A stretch of 35,933 bases of DNA from Desulfurellaceae bacterium. Its GTDB lineage: Bacteria; Campylobacterota_A; Desulfurellia; Desulfurellales; Hippeaceae. Shown here in pieces: positions 24,214 to 33,874 of the stretch. Location: NCBI GenBank assembly GCA_015493995.1, contig WGCD01000041.1:1-35933 (forward strand), read 5' to 3'. The notes under the pieces were generated by a model. That model had not been told where the DNA came from. It did not search any database and saw nothing but the letters and a program-made list of their open reading frames with translations. The position numbers and the translations under genes are program-made. Every line of letters begins with the position of its first letter. Position 1 is the stretch's first letter.

Positions 24214-24972
24214 TCAATTTACCTCGCTCAAGATATCGGGACCGTTTTCAGTAATTGCTATGGTGTGCTCAAAATGAGCCGACGGTTTTTTATCAAGCGT
24301 CACAACAGTCCACCCATCTCTCAAAGTTTTTGTCCTCCATGTTCCGGCGTTAATCATCGGCTCAATTGCAATGGTCATACCGACTTTTAACATAGGTCCT
24401 CTATCGCCGGATTTGGGAACATAGTTTGGCACCTGCGGGTCTTCGTGAAGATTTCTCCCTATGCCGTGACCAACATAATCTCTCACCACTCCGTAACCGA
24501 ACCCCTCAACATACTCTTGCACAGCTTTTGAAATATCGTACAAATAGTTTCCCGCACAAGCCTGAGCAATGCCTCTATAGAGGGATTCCTTCGTTACTTT
24601 CATAAGATTTTCCTTTTCCTTATCTATATGTCCAACAGCCACAGTAATTGCCGAATCTCCGTAAAAACCGTCATAAATAAGCCCGAAATCCAAACTTATT
24701 ATATCACCGTTTTTCAACTTCCTTTTTTTCGAAGGTATTCCATGGACAACCTCTTCGTTTATGGATGTACACAGAGCTTTAGGAAAACCTCCGTATCCCT
24801 TGAACGCACATTTGGCATCCCTTTTTTTTGCTTCCTTTTGTGCTACTTCGTTCAAATACTCGGTGGTTATACCAGGTTTAACGCTATTTTTCAAGATGTT
24901 GAGAATTTCCCCAACCATACGGTTGACAATCCTCATTTTCTCTACTTCTTCCTTCGATTTTAAGATAATCAT
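24214..24972 (-). CDS. map: Methionine aminopeptidase, type I
   Basis: Removes the initiator Met from nascent proteins. 252 aa. The dimetal site is complete: two Asp in [22 protein letters not shown], His in [17 protein letters not shown], Glu in IEPMINAG, and Glu in [11 protein letters not shown]. No N-terminal zinc-finger extension is present. Its ATG overlaps the adk stop by 4 nt (ATGA). The secY-adk-map-infA order is common outside Gammaproteobacteria. Confidence 0.98.
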   Translation of the reverse strand: MIILKSKEEVEKMRIVNRMVGEILNILKNSVKPGITTEYLNEVAQKEAKKRDAKCAFKGYGGFPKALCTSINEEVVHGIPSKKRKLKNGDIISLDFGLIYDGFYGDSAITVAVGHIDKEKENLMKVTKESLYRGIAQACAGNYLYDISKAVQEYVEGFGYGVVRDYVGHGIGRNLHEDPQVPNYVPKSGDRGPMLKVGMTIAIEPMINAGTWRTKTLRDGWTVVTLDKKPSAHFEHTIAITENGPDILSEVN

Positions 24973-25610
24973 CCCAAAACAGCTTTAACCTTTGAGAAAA
25001 TTTCGTTTATATCGCCCAATCCGTCGATTTTAACCAACTTTTTTGTCTTCTCATAATATTCAATAAGCGGCATAGTGGATTTTTCATATACGTTTAACCT
25101 GTTTTCAACAACCTCTTTTGTATCGTCACTTCTTTGAATCAATTCACCGCCGCACTTATCACAAACCCCGTCTCTCTTCGGAGGGTTGTTTTTTATATGG
25201 TAAACGGCTCCGCATTTGGAGCAAACCCTTCTGCCAGTTAGCCTGTCTATAATTTCATCCTTTGGCACATCTATCAATAAAACCTTATCGAGTTTAAGAC
25301 CGTTTTTTTCAAGCATAACATCAAGAGCCTCGGCTTGTGCAACGGTTCTTGGAAAACCGTCAAGTATAAACCCGTTTTTGCAATCGTCCTCTTTTATACG
25401 ATTTTCCATCATTCCTACTATAACATCGTCCGGCACAAGTGCACCGCTATCCATATATTTTTTTGCTTCTTTTCCGAGTGCACTGCCCTCTTTCACCTCT
25501 TTTCTTAAAATATCACCTGTTGATATTTGAGGAATGCCGTACTCTTTGGCAATAAGCTCACCCTGAGTCCCTTTACCTACTCCGGGTGCACCAAGAAGAA
25601 TTAAAATCAT
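24969..25610 (-). CDS. adk: Adenylate kinase (zinc-lid form)
   Basis: Interconverts ATP, ADP and AMP. 213 aa, the long form. The P-loop is GAPGVGKGTQ (Val for the usual Ala), the AMP site includes STGDILRKEV and FILDGFPRTVAQAEAL, and the LID has a four-Cys zinc site, VCSKCGAVYHIKNNPPKRDGVCDKCGGEL, as in many Gram-positive and thermophilic enzymes. secY lies 12 nt upstream and map overlaps by 4 nt. Confidence 0.98.
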   Translation of the reverse strand: MILILLGAPGVGKGTQGELIAKEYGIPQISTGDILRKEVKEGSALGKEAKKYMDSGALVPDDVIVGMMENRIKEDDCKNGFILDGFPRTVAQAEALDVMLEKNGLKLDKVLLIDVPKDEIIDRLTGRRVCSKCGAVYHIKNNPPKRDGVCDKCGGELIQRSDDTKEVVENRLNVYEKSTMPLIEYYEKTKKLVKIDGLGDINEIFSKVKAVLG

Positions 25611-25622
25611 AAAAATCTCTCC

Positions 25623-26921
25623 CTATCTCGTTCTTCTGTTTTTCAAGAAACCTTCGTAATTTCTCATATACAAATGCGCCTGTATCTGCATTATTGTATC
25701 CAACGCAACCTGAACAACGATAAGCAGTGCTGTGCCGCCGAAATAAAACGGAACATTAAACCTTCTTATCAAAATCCACGGCAAAACACACACAAAAGAC
25801 AGATAGATTGCACCGCCGAACGTAAGTCTGCTTAAAACCCAGTCGAGGTAGTCAGCGGTATATTTACCCGGTCTTATTCCGGGAACAAAACCGTTGTTCT
25901 TTTTTAAATTATCAGCTATCTCCTTTGGGTTAAATACAATTGCCGTATAAAAATATGCAAAAAAGAACATCAATGCAATGTAAACTACGCTATACACAAG
26001 ACTTCCCGGCATTATATAATCTGAAATACGTTTTAAAATAGGTATATTCACAAGCTTACTCAAAGTAGCCGGGAAAAGCAGTATGGACGATGCAAATATA
26101 GGCGGTATAACACCGGATACGTTAATTTTTAACGGAATATAGCTCGTTTGCCCACCGTACATCCTTCTTCCGACCATTCTCCTTGGATACTGCACCGGTA
26201 TTCTTCTTTGCGAAAGCTCGACAAATACAACAAATGCCACAACGGCAACCGCTACGACAAATATGATAAGCAAAGAAAGTATGCTCATCTCACCAGCACT
26301 TATAAGTCTGAAGAGATTACCCAAAGCCGCAGGCAATCTGGCAACGATTCCCGCAAAGATAATTAGAGAAATTCCGTTACCTATACCTTTTTCGGTTATC
26401 TGCTCACCGAGAAACATCAAGAATACGCTTCCCGCTGTCATAGTTACGGCAGTAAACAAGACAAAAGGAAGTCCGTGCCATATAACAACACTGGCTCCAC
26501 CCGGACCCTGCATTGATTGAAGCCCTACGGCAATACCCAATCCCTGTAAAAACGATATGATAACCGTACCGTATCTTGTGTATTCCGTAATTTTTCTTCT
26601 GCCTGCTTCACCCTCTTTTTTGAGCCTCGAAAGCTCAGGGCTGACAGCTGTGAACAGCTCCATAATAATGGCAGCCGATATGTAGGGCATTATACCCAAA
26701 GATATAATACTGAAGTTTTTAATTGCGCCGCCGGAAAACAGGTTAAATAAGCCCAAAGCAGTACCTTTTGCCTGAGCAAAGATAGCAGCAAGCACGTGTG
26801 CGTTAACTCCAGGTGTCGGAACGTGCGCTGCTATTCTGAACACAATAAACATTATAAGCGTAAAAAGAAGCCTTTTGTTTAACTCGGGAACATTAAAAAT
26901 ATTTCCGTAGTCCTCTTTCAC
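25623..26921 (-). CDS. secY: Protein translocase channel subunit SecY
   Basis: Forms the Sec channel in the inner membrane. 432 aa with about ten hydrophobic segments; conserved parts include LFNLFSGGAIKNFSIISLGIMPYISAAIIMEL near TM2, QLR-like cytosolic loop sequences (VELSQRRIPVQYPRRMVG), and GIRPGKYTADYLDWVLSRLTFGGAIYL. The start is GTG, overlapping the rplO stop by 4 nt (GTGA), so secY translation is probably coupled to L15. SecE and SecG are not in the window; a SecB-like gene lies at 13183. Confidence 0.98.
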   Translation of the reverse strand: MKEDYGNIFNVPELNKRLLFTLIMFIVFRIAAHVPTPGVNAHVLAAIFAQAKGTALGLFNLFSGGAIKNFSIISLGIMPYISAAIIMELFTAVSPELSRLKKEGEAGRRKITEYTRYGTVIISFLQGLGIAVGLQSMQGPGGASVVIWHGLPFVLFTAVTMTAGSVFLMFLGEQITEKGIGNGISLIIFAGIVARLPAALGNLFRLISAGEMSILSLLIIFVVAVAVVAFVVFVELSQRRIPVQYPRRMVGRRMYGGQTSYIPLKINVSGVIPPIFASSILLFPATLSKLVNIPILKRISDYIMPGSLVYSVVYIALMFFFAYFYTAIVFNPKEIADNLKKNNGFVPGIRPGKYTADYLDWVLSRLTFGGAIYLSFVCVLPWILIRRFNVPFYFGGTALLIVVQVALDTIMQIQAHLYMRNYEGFLKNRRTR

Positions 26922-27352
26922 TGCAATACCTCTACACTTCCGCCGGCTTTTTCAATCTTCTCCTTTGCACTTTTGGAGAAAGCGTGCGCAACAACGTTGA
27001 GTTTCTTACTTATCTCTCCGTCTCCGAGAATCTTTATCGGCTTTGAGCTTTTTGCCAGATTCTTTTCCATCATATATAAAATATCCACTCTGTCTCCGTC
27101 TTCGCAAACCTCATTGAGTCTTCCGACATTAACAACATCATACTCAACCCTGAAGATATTCTTAAATCCTCTTTTGGGAAGTCTTCTTACCAAAGGCATC
27201 TGACCGCCTTCGAAATATTGCGGTTTAGCTCCTCCCGACCTGGATTTTTCACCCTTTGTTCCGCGGCCGGCAGTTGTTCCCCATCCGCTTGCGTCTCCCC
27301 TTCCGACTCTTTTTCTCTTTCTGACTATTTTAGGCAGCTCATACAGTTCCAT
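26918..27352 (-). CDS. rplO: 50S ribosomal protein L15
   Basis: 144-aa late-assembly large-subunit protein. Conserved segments are RKRKRVGRGDASGWGTTAGRGTKGEKSRSGG and FEGGQMPLVRRLPKRGFKN. I start at the ATG at 27352 (MELYELPKIV) because AAGAGG lies 8 nt upstream and the family begins this way; the ORF-track start is a GTG three codons earlier within that leader. It follows rpmD by 17 nt and overlaps secY by 4 nt. Confidence 0.97.
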   Translation of the reverse strand: MELYELPKIVRKRKRVGRGDASGWGTTAGRGTKGEKSRSGGAKPQYFEGGQMPLVRRLPKRGFKNIFRVEYDVVNVGRLNEVCEDGDRVDILYMMEKNLAKSSKPIKILGDGEISKKLNVVAHAFSKSAKEKIEKAGGSVEVLQ

Positions 27353-27369
27353 CTCAAACACCTCTTAAT

Positions 27370-27549
27370 TTATAGTTCTTCAACCTTTACCATAAATTCC
27401 AATTTTTTTATCATACCCCTAATATAGGGTGTATCTTTTCTTATAACGTACTTATTAGGTCTTTTAAGCCCCAAAGCAACAGCCGTCTTTTTTATCGTGG
27501 GCTTTTGTCCTATCAAACTTCTTGTCATTGTTATTTTCAAATCACCCAT
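27370..27549 (-). CDS. rpmD: 50S ribosomal protein L30
   Basis: Below the ORF-track cut-off. Reading the minus strand from the ATG at 27549 gives 59 residues beginning MGDLKITMTRSLIGQKP and continuing TIKKTAVALGLKRPNKYVIRKDTPYIRGMIKKLEFMVKVEEL, then TAA. The LKITxxxSxIG...LGLxRxNxxV pattern is L30. GGAGAACCGCT-type ribosome sequence precedes it. Its place between rpsE and rplO is standard. Confidence 0.96.
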   Translation of the reverse strand: MGDLKITMTRSLIGQKPTIKKTAVALGLKRPNKYVIRKDTPYIRGMIKKLEFMVKVEEL

Positions 27550-27560
27550 AGCGGTTCTCC

Positions 27561-28037
27561 TTATTTCAAGCCTCTGATTTTCAAAATTTCGTCCTTGCTT
27601 CTCAAAGATTTCAACACTTTAATAACGGCATGGGACAGGTTATGAATATTGTTTGAACCTATAGATTTCACAACTATATTACTCACTCCGCATACCTCAA
27701 GAATAGACCTCGCCGTGTTGCCGGCTATTATGCCCGTACCCGGTCTTGCGGGCTTCATCAAAACAACACTTGCACCCTCTTTTAACTCCATAGGATGAGG
27801 AATGGTCCCATCAGGAGTTATGGGCACCTCTATGAGGTTTTTCTTTGCTTTCTCTATAGCCTTTTTGATGGCTTCGGGTACCTCTTTGGATTTGCCCAAG
27901 CCTATGCCTACTCTCCCTTTTTTGTCACCTACCGCAACAAGAGCGCTAAATCTAAACCTTCTTCCGCCCTTAACAACCTTGGCAACTCTGTTTATATTTA
28001 TAACTCGCTCTTCAAACTCTTTTTCAACACCTATCAT
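27561..28037 (-). CDS. rpsE: 30S ribosomal protein S5
   Basis: 158-aa protein acting in decoding fidelity and mRNA helicase activity at the entry tunnel. It has the RNA-binding N-terminal domain EERVININRVAKVVKGGRRFRFSALVAVGDKKGRVGIGLGKSKEVPEAIKKA, then KPARPGTGIIAGNTARSILEVCGV. AGGAGT precedes the ATG. The gene is 8 nt from rplR and 11 nt from rpmD. Confidence 0.98.
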   Translation of the reverse strand: MIGVEKEFEERVININRVAKVVKGGRRFRFSALVAVGDKKGRVGIGLGKSKEVPEAIKKAIEKAKKNLIEVPITPDGTIPHPMELKEGASVVLMKPARPGTGIIAGNTARSILEVCGVSNIVVKSIGSNNIHNLSHAVIKVLKSLRSKDEILKIRGLK

Positions 28038-28045
28038 AATTACTC

Positions 28046-28411
28046 CTAAAATTTAAGTCCTGATTCTCTTGCACTGTCGGCGAGCGCTTTTACTTTACCG
28101 TGATAGATATAGCCGTTTCTGTCGAAAACAACTCTGGTTATACCCTTCTCTTTGGCTTTTTTGGCTATAACCTCGCCTATCAGCTTTGCGCTATTTACGT
28201 TAGAACCCTTAACCTTATCCTTTAAGTCCATATCAAGAGTGGATGCAGAAACAATGGTCGTACCGTTTTCATCATCTATAAGTTGGGCATAAATATGATT
28301 CAAGCTCTTATATATGCATAGCCTCGGTCTATCGTGAGTTCCTCTTATCTTATATTTTATCCTTAATTTTCTTCTCTTTCTTTCGGCTGTTCTATCTTTT
28401 TTCATTGACAT
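28046..28411 (-). CDS. rplR: 50S ribosomal protein L18
   Basis: 121-aa 5S rRNA-binding protein. Features are the basic N-terminus ([44 protein letters not shown]) and the C-terminal [32 protein letters not shown]. The first ATG (MSMKKD) has AGGGGG 5 nt upstream and is kept. It lies in the usual L6-L18-S5 order. Confidence 0.98.
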   Translation of the reverse strand: MSMKKDRTAERKRRKLRIKYKIRGTHDRPRLCIYKSLNHIYAQLIDDENGTTIVSASTLDMDLKDKVKGSNVNSAKLIGEVIAKKAKEKGITRVVFDRNGYIYHGKVKALADSARESGLKF

Positions 28412-28420
28412 TTGTTCCCC

Positions 28421-28966
28421 CTATTTATTAGCTGCTTTACCCATTTTTCTTCTGACATACTCGTCTTTATATCTAATTCCTTTACCTTTATAGGGCTCCG
28501 GCGGCCTAAACGACCTGATTTGGCTTGCCACCATTCCTACAAGCTGCTTGTCAATACCCGAAACCTTTATCTCAACACCTTTTGAGCCGACCTCTATAGT
28601 AACACCGTCAGGAATATCATAAACTATGTCGTGTGAAAATCCTACAGAAAGCGTTAATTTTTTCCCTGACAAGGCTGCTTTATACCCTACACCCTCTATA
28701 TGCAAAAATTTTTCAAATCCTTTACTGACACCTTCAACTATGTTAAAGATAAGGCTTCTGTACAAACCGTGCATAGCCTTTGAGTTTTTAAATTCGCCTT
28801 TTTCCTTTATATAAATATTATTATCGTCTTTCTCTACACTAACATACTTTGCATCATATTTTTGCTCAAGAGAGCCTTTAGGTCCTTTAACCTTAACTCT
28901 GTCTTGCAGTATCTCTACATCTACCCCTTTTGGAATAGGAATAGGAGTTCTACCTATTCTGGACAT
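28421..28966 (-). CDS. rplF: 50S ribosomal protein L6
   Basis: 181-aa protein near the GTPase-associated centre. It begins MSRIGRTPIPIPKGVDVEI and its C-terminal domain ends with SQIRSFRPPEPYKGKGIRYKDEYVRRKMGKAANK, the conserved L6 tail that contacts the sarcin-ricin loop. Length and position are normal, with rpsH 14 nt upstream. Confidence 0.98.
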   Translation of the reverse strand: MSRIGRTPIPIPKGVDVEILQDRVKVKGPKGSLEQKYDAKYVSVEKDDNNIYIKEKGEFKNSKAMHGLYRSLIFNIVEGVSKGFEKFLHIEGVGYKAALSGKKLTLSVGFSHDIVYDIPDGVTIEVGSKGVEIKVSGIDKQLVGMVASQIRSFRPPEPYKGKGIRYKDEYVRRKMGKAANK

Positions 28967-28980
28967 TACTACCTCCTAAA

Positions 28981-29382
28981 TTAAAATACCTCACAGATGT
29001 ATTCGCCGCCCACACCGAGTTTTTTGGCTTTCTCGGTAGTCATAATACCTTTGGACGTAGAAATAATCCCCACACCGAGACCGTTCATAACGGGTTTAAT
29101 TTCATCGGCTTGTATGTGAACCCTTCTTGAAGGTTTACTTATCAAATTTATGCTTTTTATAACGGGTTCTTTCTTGCTTTCGTCAACATACTTCAGCACA
29201 ACCCTGATGACATTTTTATTGCCTAAGCTCTCAAGTTTTTTAACGTCTTTAACATAACCTTCTTCCTTTAAAATTTCGCAAACGCTGTAAACAAGAGAAT
29301 TGCTTTTTATATCAACATAATTGTGCTTAGCCATCAACGCATTCTTTATACTCGAAATACCATCCGCCAATCTTTTACCCAT
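28981..29382 (-). CDS. rpsH: 30S ribosomal protein S8
   Basis: 133-aa primary binder of the 16S central domain and, in E. coli, the repressor of the spc operon. The C-terminal RNA-binding loop is GLGVGIISTSKGIMTTEKAKKLGVGGEYICEVF; the N-terminal part is LADGISSIKNALMAKHNYVDI. It follows rpsN by 7 nt. I did not identify an S8-binding mRNA site near rplE. Confidence 0.98.
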   Translation of the reverse strand: MGKRLADGISSIKNALMAKHNYVDIKSNSLVYSVCEILKEEGYVKDVKKLESLGNKNVIRVVLKYVDESKKEPVIKSINLISKPSRRVHIQADEIKPVMNGLGVGIISTSKGIMTTEKAKKLGVGGEYICEVF

Positions 29383-29389
29383 ACATCAC

Positions 29390-29575
29390 CTACCAACTAG
29401 CCTTTATTACGCCCGGTATCTCACCCTTTGAGGCTAATGTTCTAAAACAAATTCTACAAATGCCGAATTTTCTTATATAACCTTTCGGCCTTCCGCATAT
29501 CTGACACCTGTTGTGTGCTCTGACCTTAAATTTAGGTGGTCTTTTCGATTTTTCTATCATAGATTTTCTTGCCAT
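29390..29575 (-). CDS. rpsN: 30S ribosomal protein S14, zinc type
   Basis: 61-aa protein of the 30S head. It has two CXXC pairs ([22 protein letters not shown]), the zinc-binding (C+) form, also called type Z, and the conserved [15 protein letters not shown] and [12 protein letters not shown]. It lies in the standard L5-S14-S8 order. Confidence 0.98.
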   Translation of the reverse strand: MARKSMIEKSKRPPKFKVRAHNRCQICGRPKGYIRKFGICRICFRTLASKGEIPGVIKASW

Positions 29576-29588
29576 ACTCTCTCCTTAT

Positions 29589-30152
29589 TTAAGCCTGACT
29601 GCTTTTTCTAAAAGGCATACCGAAAGCCTCCAATAAGGCTTTTGCCTCTTCGTCCGTTTTAGCTGTCGTCACTATGGTAACGCTCAAACCGTGTATTTTT
29701 GAAATTTTATCGTAATTAATTTCCGGGAAAATCAACTGTTCCGTTACGCCCAATGTGTAGTTACCCCTACCGTCAAAACCCTTCAAAGGCACGCCTCTGA
29801 AGTCTCTTATTCTCGGTATGGTAAATGATATGAATCTATCCAAAAATTCGTATGCCCTATCTCCCCTTAAGGTAACCTTGCAGCCTATAGGCATTCCTTC
29901 TCTTAATTTAAAGTTCGCAATCGATTTTTTTGCCCTTGTTATTACACCTTTTTGCCCTGTTATAATCGCAAGCTCTTCCAAAACGGATTCGAGCAGCTTA
30001 ATGTCGTGCATACCCTCAGCCAAACCTACGTTAACAACCACTTTCTCCAGTTTGGGAGTCTGCATAACATTCTTATAAGAAAACTCCTTCATTATCAAAG
30101 GAATAACTTCTTTTTTGTAGAGGGCTTTTAATCTTGGAACATAATCCGACAT
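29589..30152 (-). CDS. rplE: 50S ribosomal protein L5
   Basis: 187-aa 5S rRNA-binding protein that contacts the P-site tRNA and S13. Conserved segments are [71 protein letters not shown] and [28 protein letters not shown]. Length and position are standard. Confidence 0.98.
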   Translation of the reverse strand: MSDYVPRLKALYKKEVIPLIMKEFSYKNVMQTPKLEKVVVNVGLAEGMHDIKLLESVLEELAIITGQKGVITRAKKSIANFKLREGMPIGCKVTLRGDRAYEFLDRFISFTIPRIRDFRGVPLKGFDGRGNYTLGVTEQLIFPEINYDKISKIHGLSVTIVTTAKTDEEAKALLEAFGMPFRKSSQA

Positions 30153-30166
30153 CTATCCGAGCCTCC

Positions 30167-30499
30167 TTAAAGTGTTTCTCCGCATTTTTTACAATACCTA
30201 ACCTTCTCTCCGCTCTCCAAATGTTTAAATCCAACTCTTGCAGCCTCTCCGCAGTGAGGGCAAACGAGCATAACGTTTGAGATATGGATTGAAGCTTCTT
30301 TTTCTATAATTCCGCCTTTTGAAGACTGCGTGGGCTTCTGATGTTTTTTCACTACATTAACACCTTCAACAATAACCCTGTTTTTTTTGACAACAAAAGA
30401 TATGATACTGCCTTCTTTTCCCTTGTCTTTCCCGGATATAACCTTAACTTTATCGTTCTTTTTAAGTTTTGTTTTCAATTCTGAACGTATTCTTGCCAT
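30167..30499 (-). CDS. rplX: 50S ribosomal protein L24 with C-terminal zinc ribbon
   Basis: 110-aa assembly-initiator protein with a KOW motif ([38 protein letters not shown]). The C-terminal 35 residues carry two CXXC pairs, [32 protein letters not shown], a probable zinc ribbon that many L24 proteins have lost. Its ATG overlaps the rplN stop by one base (TAATG). Confidence 0.97.
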   Translation of the reverse strand: MARIRSELKTKLKKNDKVKVISGKDKGKEGSIISFVVKKNRVIVEGVNVVKKHQKPTQSSKGGIIEKEASIHISNVMLVCPHCGEAARVGFKHLESGEKVRYCKKCGETL

Positions 30500-30867
30500 T
30501 ACAACACCTCTGGAGCCAAAGATATGATTTTGGTGAACTCTTTTGCCCTTAATTCCCTGACAACCGGACCGAAAATCCTCGTACCAATCGGCTCTTTTGA
30601 GTTATTTACAATAACCCCTGCATTTTCGTCAAATTTAATATATGTGCCGTCCGGTCTCCTGAACTCTTTTTTTGTTCTTACAACAACTGCTCTTACTACA
30701 TCGCCTTTTTTTACTTTACCGTTCGGGTCGGCTTCCTTGACCGACGCAACTATTATATCGCCAACCCTGGCATATCTCCTTCTTGAGCCGCCCAACACCT
30801 TGATACACATCAGGCGTTTTGCTCCTGAGTTATCGGCGGATTTTAAAATACTATACGGTTGTATCAT
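30499..30867 (-). CDS. rplN: 50S ribosomal protein L14
   Basis: 122-aa protein at the subunit interface, forming bridges to 16S rRNA. It begins [46 protein letters not shown] and ends [13 protein letters not shown]. The start has AGGAGATAGAA upstream and lies 17 nt inside rpsQ, so it is probably translationally coupled to S17. One base overlaps rplX. Confidence 0.98.
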   Translation of the reverse strand: MIQPYSILKSADNSGAKRLMCIKVLGGSRRRYARVGDIIVASVKEADPNGKVKKGDVVRAVVVRTKKEFRRPDGTYIKFDENAGVIVNNSKEPIGTRIFGPVVRELRAKEFTKIISLAPEVL

Positions 30868-31126
30868 TTCTATCTCCTAAACCTTTGTATTTCTTGGTGA
30901 TTTCTATCAACCTGAAATGCTTATCCTTTGAAATAGGTCTGCATGATGCAAACTTCACCGTATCACCGACTCTGGCTTCGTTTTTCTCGTCGTGAACCTT
31001 AAATCTTTTCCTCTTTTTTATGTGTTTATGAAACTTAGGATGTTCAATCAACGTTTCAAACTCGACAACTACGGTTTTATCCATTTTATCGCTTACGACA
31101 ATGCCCTCTTTAACTAATTTGCTCAT
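30851..31126 (-). CDS. rpsQ: 30S ribosomal protein S17
   Basis: 91-aa primary 16S rRNA-binding protein with an OB fold: [45 protein letters not shown], then [26 protein letters not shown]. It overlaps rpmC by 4 nt (ATGA) and rplN by 17 nt. Standard position. Confidence 0.98.
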   Translation of the reverse strand: MSKLVKEGIVVSDKMDKTVVVEFETLIEHPKFHKHIKKRKRFKVHDEKNEARVGDTVKFASCRPISKDKHFRLIEITKKYKGLGDRNDTTV

Positions 31127-31326
31127 AAACTCTCTCCGGCTTTTACTTTTTCGTTTATCACGGTCAGAACCCTTGCGAGGTCTTTTTTGAGTATTCTGAT
31201 TCTTTTCGGATTATCAAGCTGTTCCAACCCTCTTCTCAAGTTGAGTTTAAAAATTTCCTCTCTTATTTTATCTTCCTCTTTTTTAAGCTCTTCCAAGCTC
31301 GTTTCTCTTAATTCGCTCGCTTTCAT
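31123..31326 (-). CDS. rpmC: 50S ribosomal protein L29
   Basis: 67-aa helical protein at the exit tunnel, where trigger factor and SRP dock. Sequence [57 protein letters not shown] is typical. I choose the ATG at 31326: GGAG lies 9 nt upstream and the gene then overlaps the rplP stop by 4 nt (ATGA). The ORF-track start two codons earlier leaves only 3 nt after GGAG. Confidence 0.96.
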   Translation of the reverse strand: MKASELRETSLEELKKEEDKIREEIFKLNLRRGLEQLDNPKRIRILKKDLARVLTVINEKVKAGESL

Positions 31327-31745
31327 GCCCATTCACTCCGTTTAACTATTTTCATCTCTATATTGAATTTCTGGGCGGCTAAGGTAAAAGCCTTGCTTGC
31401 AATCTCTTCACTGACGCCGCTGACCTCATAGAGTATTCTGCCGGGTTTAACTATGGCTACCCACTGCTCTATGGAGCCTTTACCTTTACCCATTCTCGTT
31501 TCCGCCGGCTTCTTGGTTAACGGAAAATCAGGAAAAATCCTTATCCAAATTTTGCCCTGATGCTTCAAAACCCTGTTAATAGCAACCCTTGCGGCTTCTA
31601 TCTGTCTATTTGTAACCTCGCCCCTGCCAACAGCTTTCATTCCGTAATCACCAAAGGCTAACTTGCTTCCTCTGTAGGATGTGCCCTTGACTCCACTTCT
31701 ATTTCTTTGATATTTTCTGTATTTTGTTCTTTTAGGCATTAACAT
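31323..31745 (-). CDS. rplP: 50S ribosomal protein L16
   Basis: 140-aa protein at the A-site/peptidyl-transferase side. It begins [56 protein letters not shown] and contains [39 protein letters not shown]. The first ATG is kept since AGGTGG lies 9 nt upstream and L16 commonly starts MLMPKR. It overlaps rpmC by 4 nt. Confidence 0.98.
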   Translation of the reverse strand: MLMPKRTKYRKYQRNRSGVKGTSYRGSKLAFGDYGMKAVGRGEVTNRQIEAARVAINRVLKHQGKIWIRIFPDFPLTKKPAETRMGKGKGSIEQWVAIVKPGRILYEVSGVSEEIASKAFTLAAQKFNIEMKIVKRSEWA

Positions 31746-31766
31746 AGCAATACACCACCTTTCTCA

Positions 31767-32393
31767 TCAAGAAGATACCATTCCTTTAAAAACCCAAACC
31801 TTTATGCCGATAACACCGGCTTGAGTCAAACTCTCTGCAAATCCATAATCTATATCAGCCCTAAGCGTACTTAGCGGGATACGCCCTTCCTTTATCCATT
31901 CTTTTCTTGCCATTTCGGCACCGCCCAATTTACCCGACATCTGTATCTTGACACCCTCAACCCCTTTTTTCAAAGCAAGGTAGGCTGCCCTCTTCATAAC
32001 CCTTCTGTACGGCATCCTTTTTTCAAGCTGAAGGGCAATATTTTCAGCTATCAATTGGGCGTCGGTCTCTGGCTTGGAAACATCTCTAATATTGACAGTT
32101 ACATCCGATTTCGTCAAAGAGGATATGAATTTTTTTAGTTTTTCAACCTCAGAACCCTTTCTTCCTATAATTATGCCGGGCATTGCAGCATATATATTAA
32201 CCGTCATCTTGTTTCTTTTTCTCTCTATCTCTATTCTTGATATACCTGCGTAGTATATTTTTGCCTTTATCTGTTTTTTAATTCTTTGATCTTCAAGCAG
32301 TTTGTCTTTGAAATCGTGCTCTGCATACCACTGAGACGTCCATTTCTTTGTTATTCCAAGCCTAAGACCTATCGGATTAACCTTTTGACCCAA
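31767..32393 (-). CDS. rpsC: 30S ribosomal protein S3
   Basis: 208-aa protein at the mRNA entry site. It begins MGQKVNPIGLRLGITKKWTSQWYA, has a KH domain with PGIIIGRKGSEVEKLKKFI, and a C-terminal domain with MKRAAYLALKKGVEGVKIQMSGKLGGAEMARKEWIKEGRIPLSTLRADIDYG. It ends soon after the core fold, without the longer charged tail of many S3 proteins. Confidence 0.98.
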   Translation of the reverse strand: MGQKVNPIGLRLGITKKWTSQWYAEHDFKDKLLEDQRIKKQIKAKIYYAGISRIEIERKRNKMTVNIYAAMPGIIIGRKGSEVEKLKKFISSLTKSDVTVNIRDVSKPETDAQLIAENIALQLEKRMPYRRVMKRAAYLALKKGVEGVKIQMSGKLGGAEMARKEWIKEGRIPLSTLRADIDYGFAESLTQAGVIGIKVWVFKGMVSS

Positions 32394-32403
32394 AACTCAC
32401 CTC

Positions 32404-32730
32404 CTAATCACCAATAGTAACAACTATATTACTGGTTCTTTTTATAATTCTTCCCGCTCTGCCCATAGCTCTTGGCTGATACCTTTTCATTTTCAGCCCG
32501 TCGTCGGCGGTTACATTAATAACCTTAAACGAATCAACATCAAAACCTTTTTCAAGTGCATTGGCAACTGCCGACTCAAAAAGCTTCATAAGAATATACG
32601 AAGCTTTCCTGTTGGAATTTTTCAAAACGACTAAAGCGTCATTAACGTTTTTACCCTTAACAACGCCTATAACTTCTCTCACCTTAATAGGTGATATTTT
32701 AGCACTCTTTAATCTTGCCACAACTTCCAT
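32404..32730 (-). CDS. rplV: 50S ribosomal protein L22
   Basis: 108-aa protein whose loop lines the exit tunnel. Features include AKISPIKVREVIGVVKGKNVNDALVVL and the hairpin loop DGLKMKRYQPRAMGRAGRIIKRTSNIVVTI. I see no insertion in the tunnel loop that would hint at macrolide resistance. Position between rpsS and rpsC is standard. Confidence 0.98.
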   Translation of the reverse strand: MEVVARLKSAKISPIKVREVIGVVKGKNVNDALVVLKNSNRKASYILMKLFESAVANALEKGFDVDSFKVINVTADDGLKMKRYQPRAMGRAGRIIKRTSNIVVTIGD

Positions 32731-32741
32731 AAACCACCAAC

Positions 32742-33023
32742 CTATTTACCTATTTTCTTTTGTACAACGCCTTTATGTCCCTTGAATGTCCTCGTAGGAA
32801 CAAACTCACCGAGCTTATACCCAACCATATTTTCCGTCACATAAACCGGAACGAATTTTCTACCGTTGTGCACGGCAAACGTAACACCCACAAATTCAGG
32901 TATGATTGTGCTTCTTCTCGACCAGGTCTTAATCATTGTTTTTTTCTTGCTATTTTTAAGCTTTTCAACCTTCTTAATCAACTTTTCCTCAACAAAAGGG
33001 CCCTTCTTTAAGCTTCTTGGCAT
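32742..33023 (-). CDS. rpsS: 30S ribosomal protein S19
   Basis: 93-aa protein of the 30S head that forms a dimer with S13. It begins [85 protein letters not shown], an almost canonical S19. It follows rplB by 14 nt. Confidence 0.98.
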   Translation of the reverse strand: MPRSLKKGPFVEEKLIKKVEKLKNSKKKTMIKTWSRRSTIIPEFVGVTFAVHNGRKFVPVYVTENMVGYKLGEFVPTRTFKGHKGVVQKKIGK

Positions 33024-33037
33024 TTATTCAAGCCTCC

Positions 33038-33862
33038 TTATTTCTTTCTTCTCGAAACGATAAACTTATCCGTTTTCTTGTTTTTCCTTGTCTTATATCC
33101 CTTTGTCGGAATTCCCCAAGGTGTAACAGGTGTTCCGCCGGTACCCGTTTTACCTTCACCGCCGCCGTGCGGGTGGTCAACCGGGTTCATAGCAACACCT
33201 CTTACTTTAGGCCTGAATCCTTTATGTCTCATCCTTCCCGCTTTGCCCCAATTTATATTTGAGTGGTCTGTGTTTCCGACCTGCCCAATGGTGGCGTAAC
33301 ACTCAACGTTAATCAGTCTCATTTCGCCGCTTGGCAATCTTATGTGTGCATATTTCCCCTCTTTAGCCATAACCTGAGCCAAAACGCCGGCACTTCTGAC
33401 AATCTGTCCGCCTGCTTTGGGCTTCAACTCTATGTTATGCACTATACTGCCCACAGGAATGCTTTTTATGGGTAAACTGTTACCCACTTTAGGCTCGACC
33501 TTTTCGCCGGCTTCTATAACATCTCCAACCTTTAATCCCAAAGGTGCCAAAATGTAGCGTTTCTCGCCGTCTCTATAAACTACCAAAGCTATATTTGCGC
33601 TTCTGTTGGGGTCATACTCTATTGCCTTAACCGTAGCTGGAATATCCCTTTTATCCCTCTTAAAATCAATTATCCTGTAAAATCTCTTTACTCTTCCGCC
33701 TCTGCCTCTGACGGTAACGTTGCCCTTATTGTTTCTACCGGAGTGGTTTTTCAAAATCTTAATCAAAGATTTTTCCGGTTTCTTTTTTGTGAGTTCGGAA
33801 AAATCAAGAACGCTTGCAAACCTTCTTCCGTTGCTCGTCGGCTTATACAACTTTATACCCAT
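33038..33862 (-). CDS. rplB: 50S ribosomal protein L2
   Basis: 274-aa primary 23S rRNA-binding protein close to the peptidyl-transferase centre. It contains [31 protein letters not shown], the [21 protein letters not shown] segment and [29 protein letters not shown], including the conserved His important for activity. Normal length and place. Confidence 0.98.
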   Translation of the reverse strand: MGIKLYKPTSNGRRFASVLDFSELTKKKPEKSLIKILKNHSGRNNKGNVTVRGRGGRVKRFYRIIDFKRDKRDIPATVKAIEYDPNRSANIALVVYRDGEKRYILAPLGLKVGDVIEAGEKVEPKVGNSLPIKSIPVGSIVHNIELKPKAGGQIVRSAGVLAQVMAKEGKYAHIRLPSGEMRLINVECYATIGQVGNTDHSNINWGKAGRMRHKGFRPKVRGVAMNPVDHPHGGGEGKTGTGGTPVTPWGIPTKGYKTRKNKKTDKFIVSRRKK

Positions 33863-33874
33863 AGATAACCTCTT

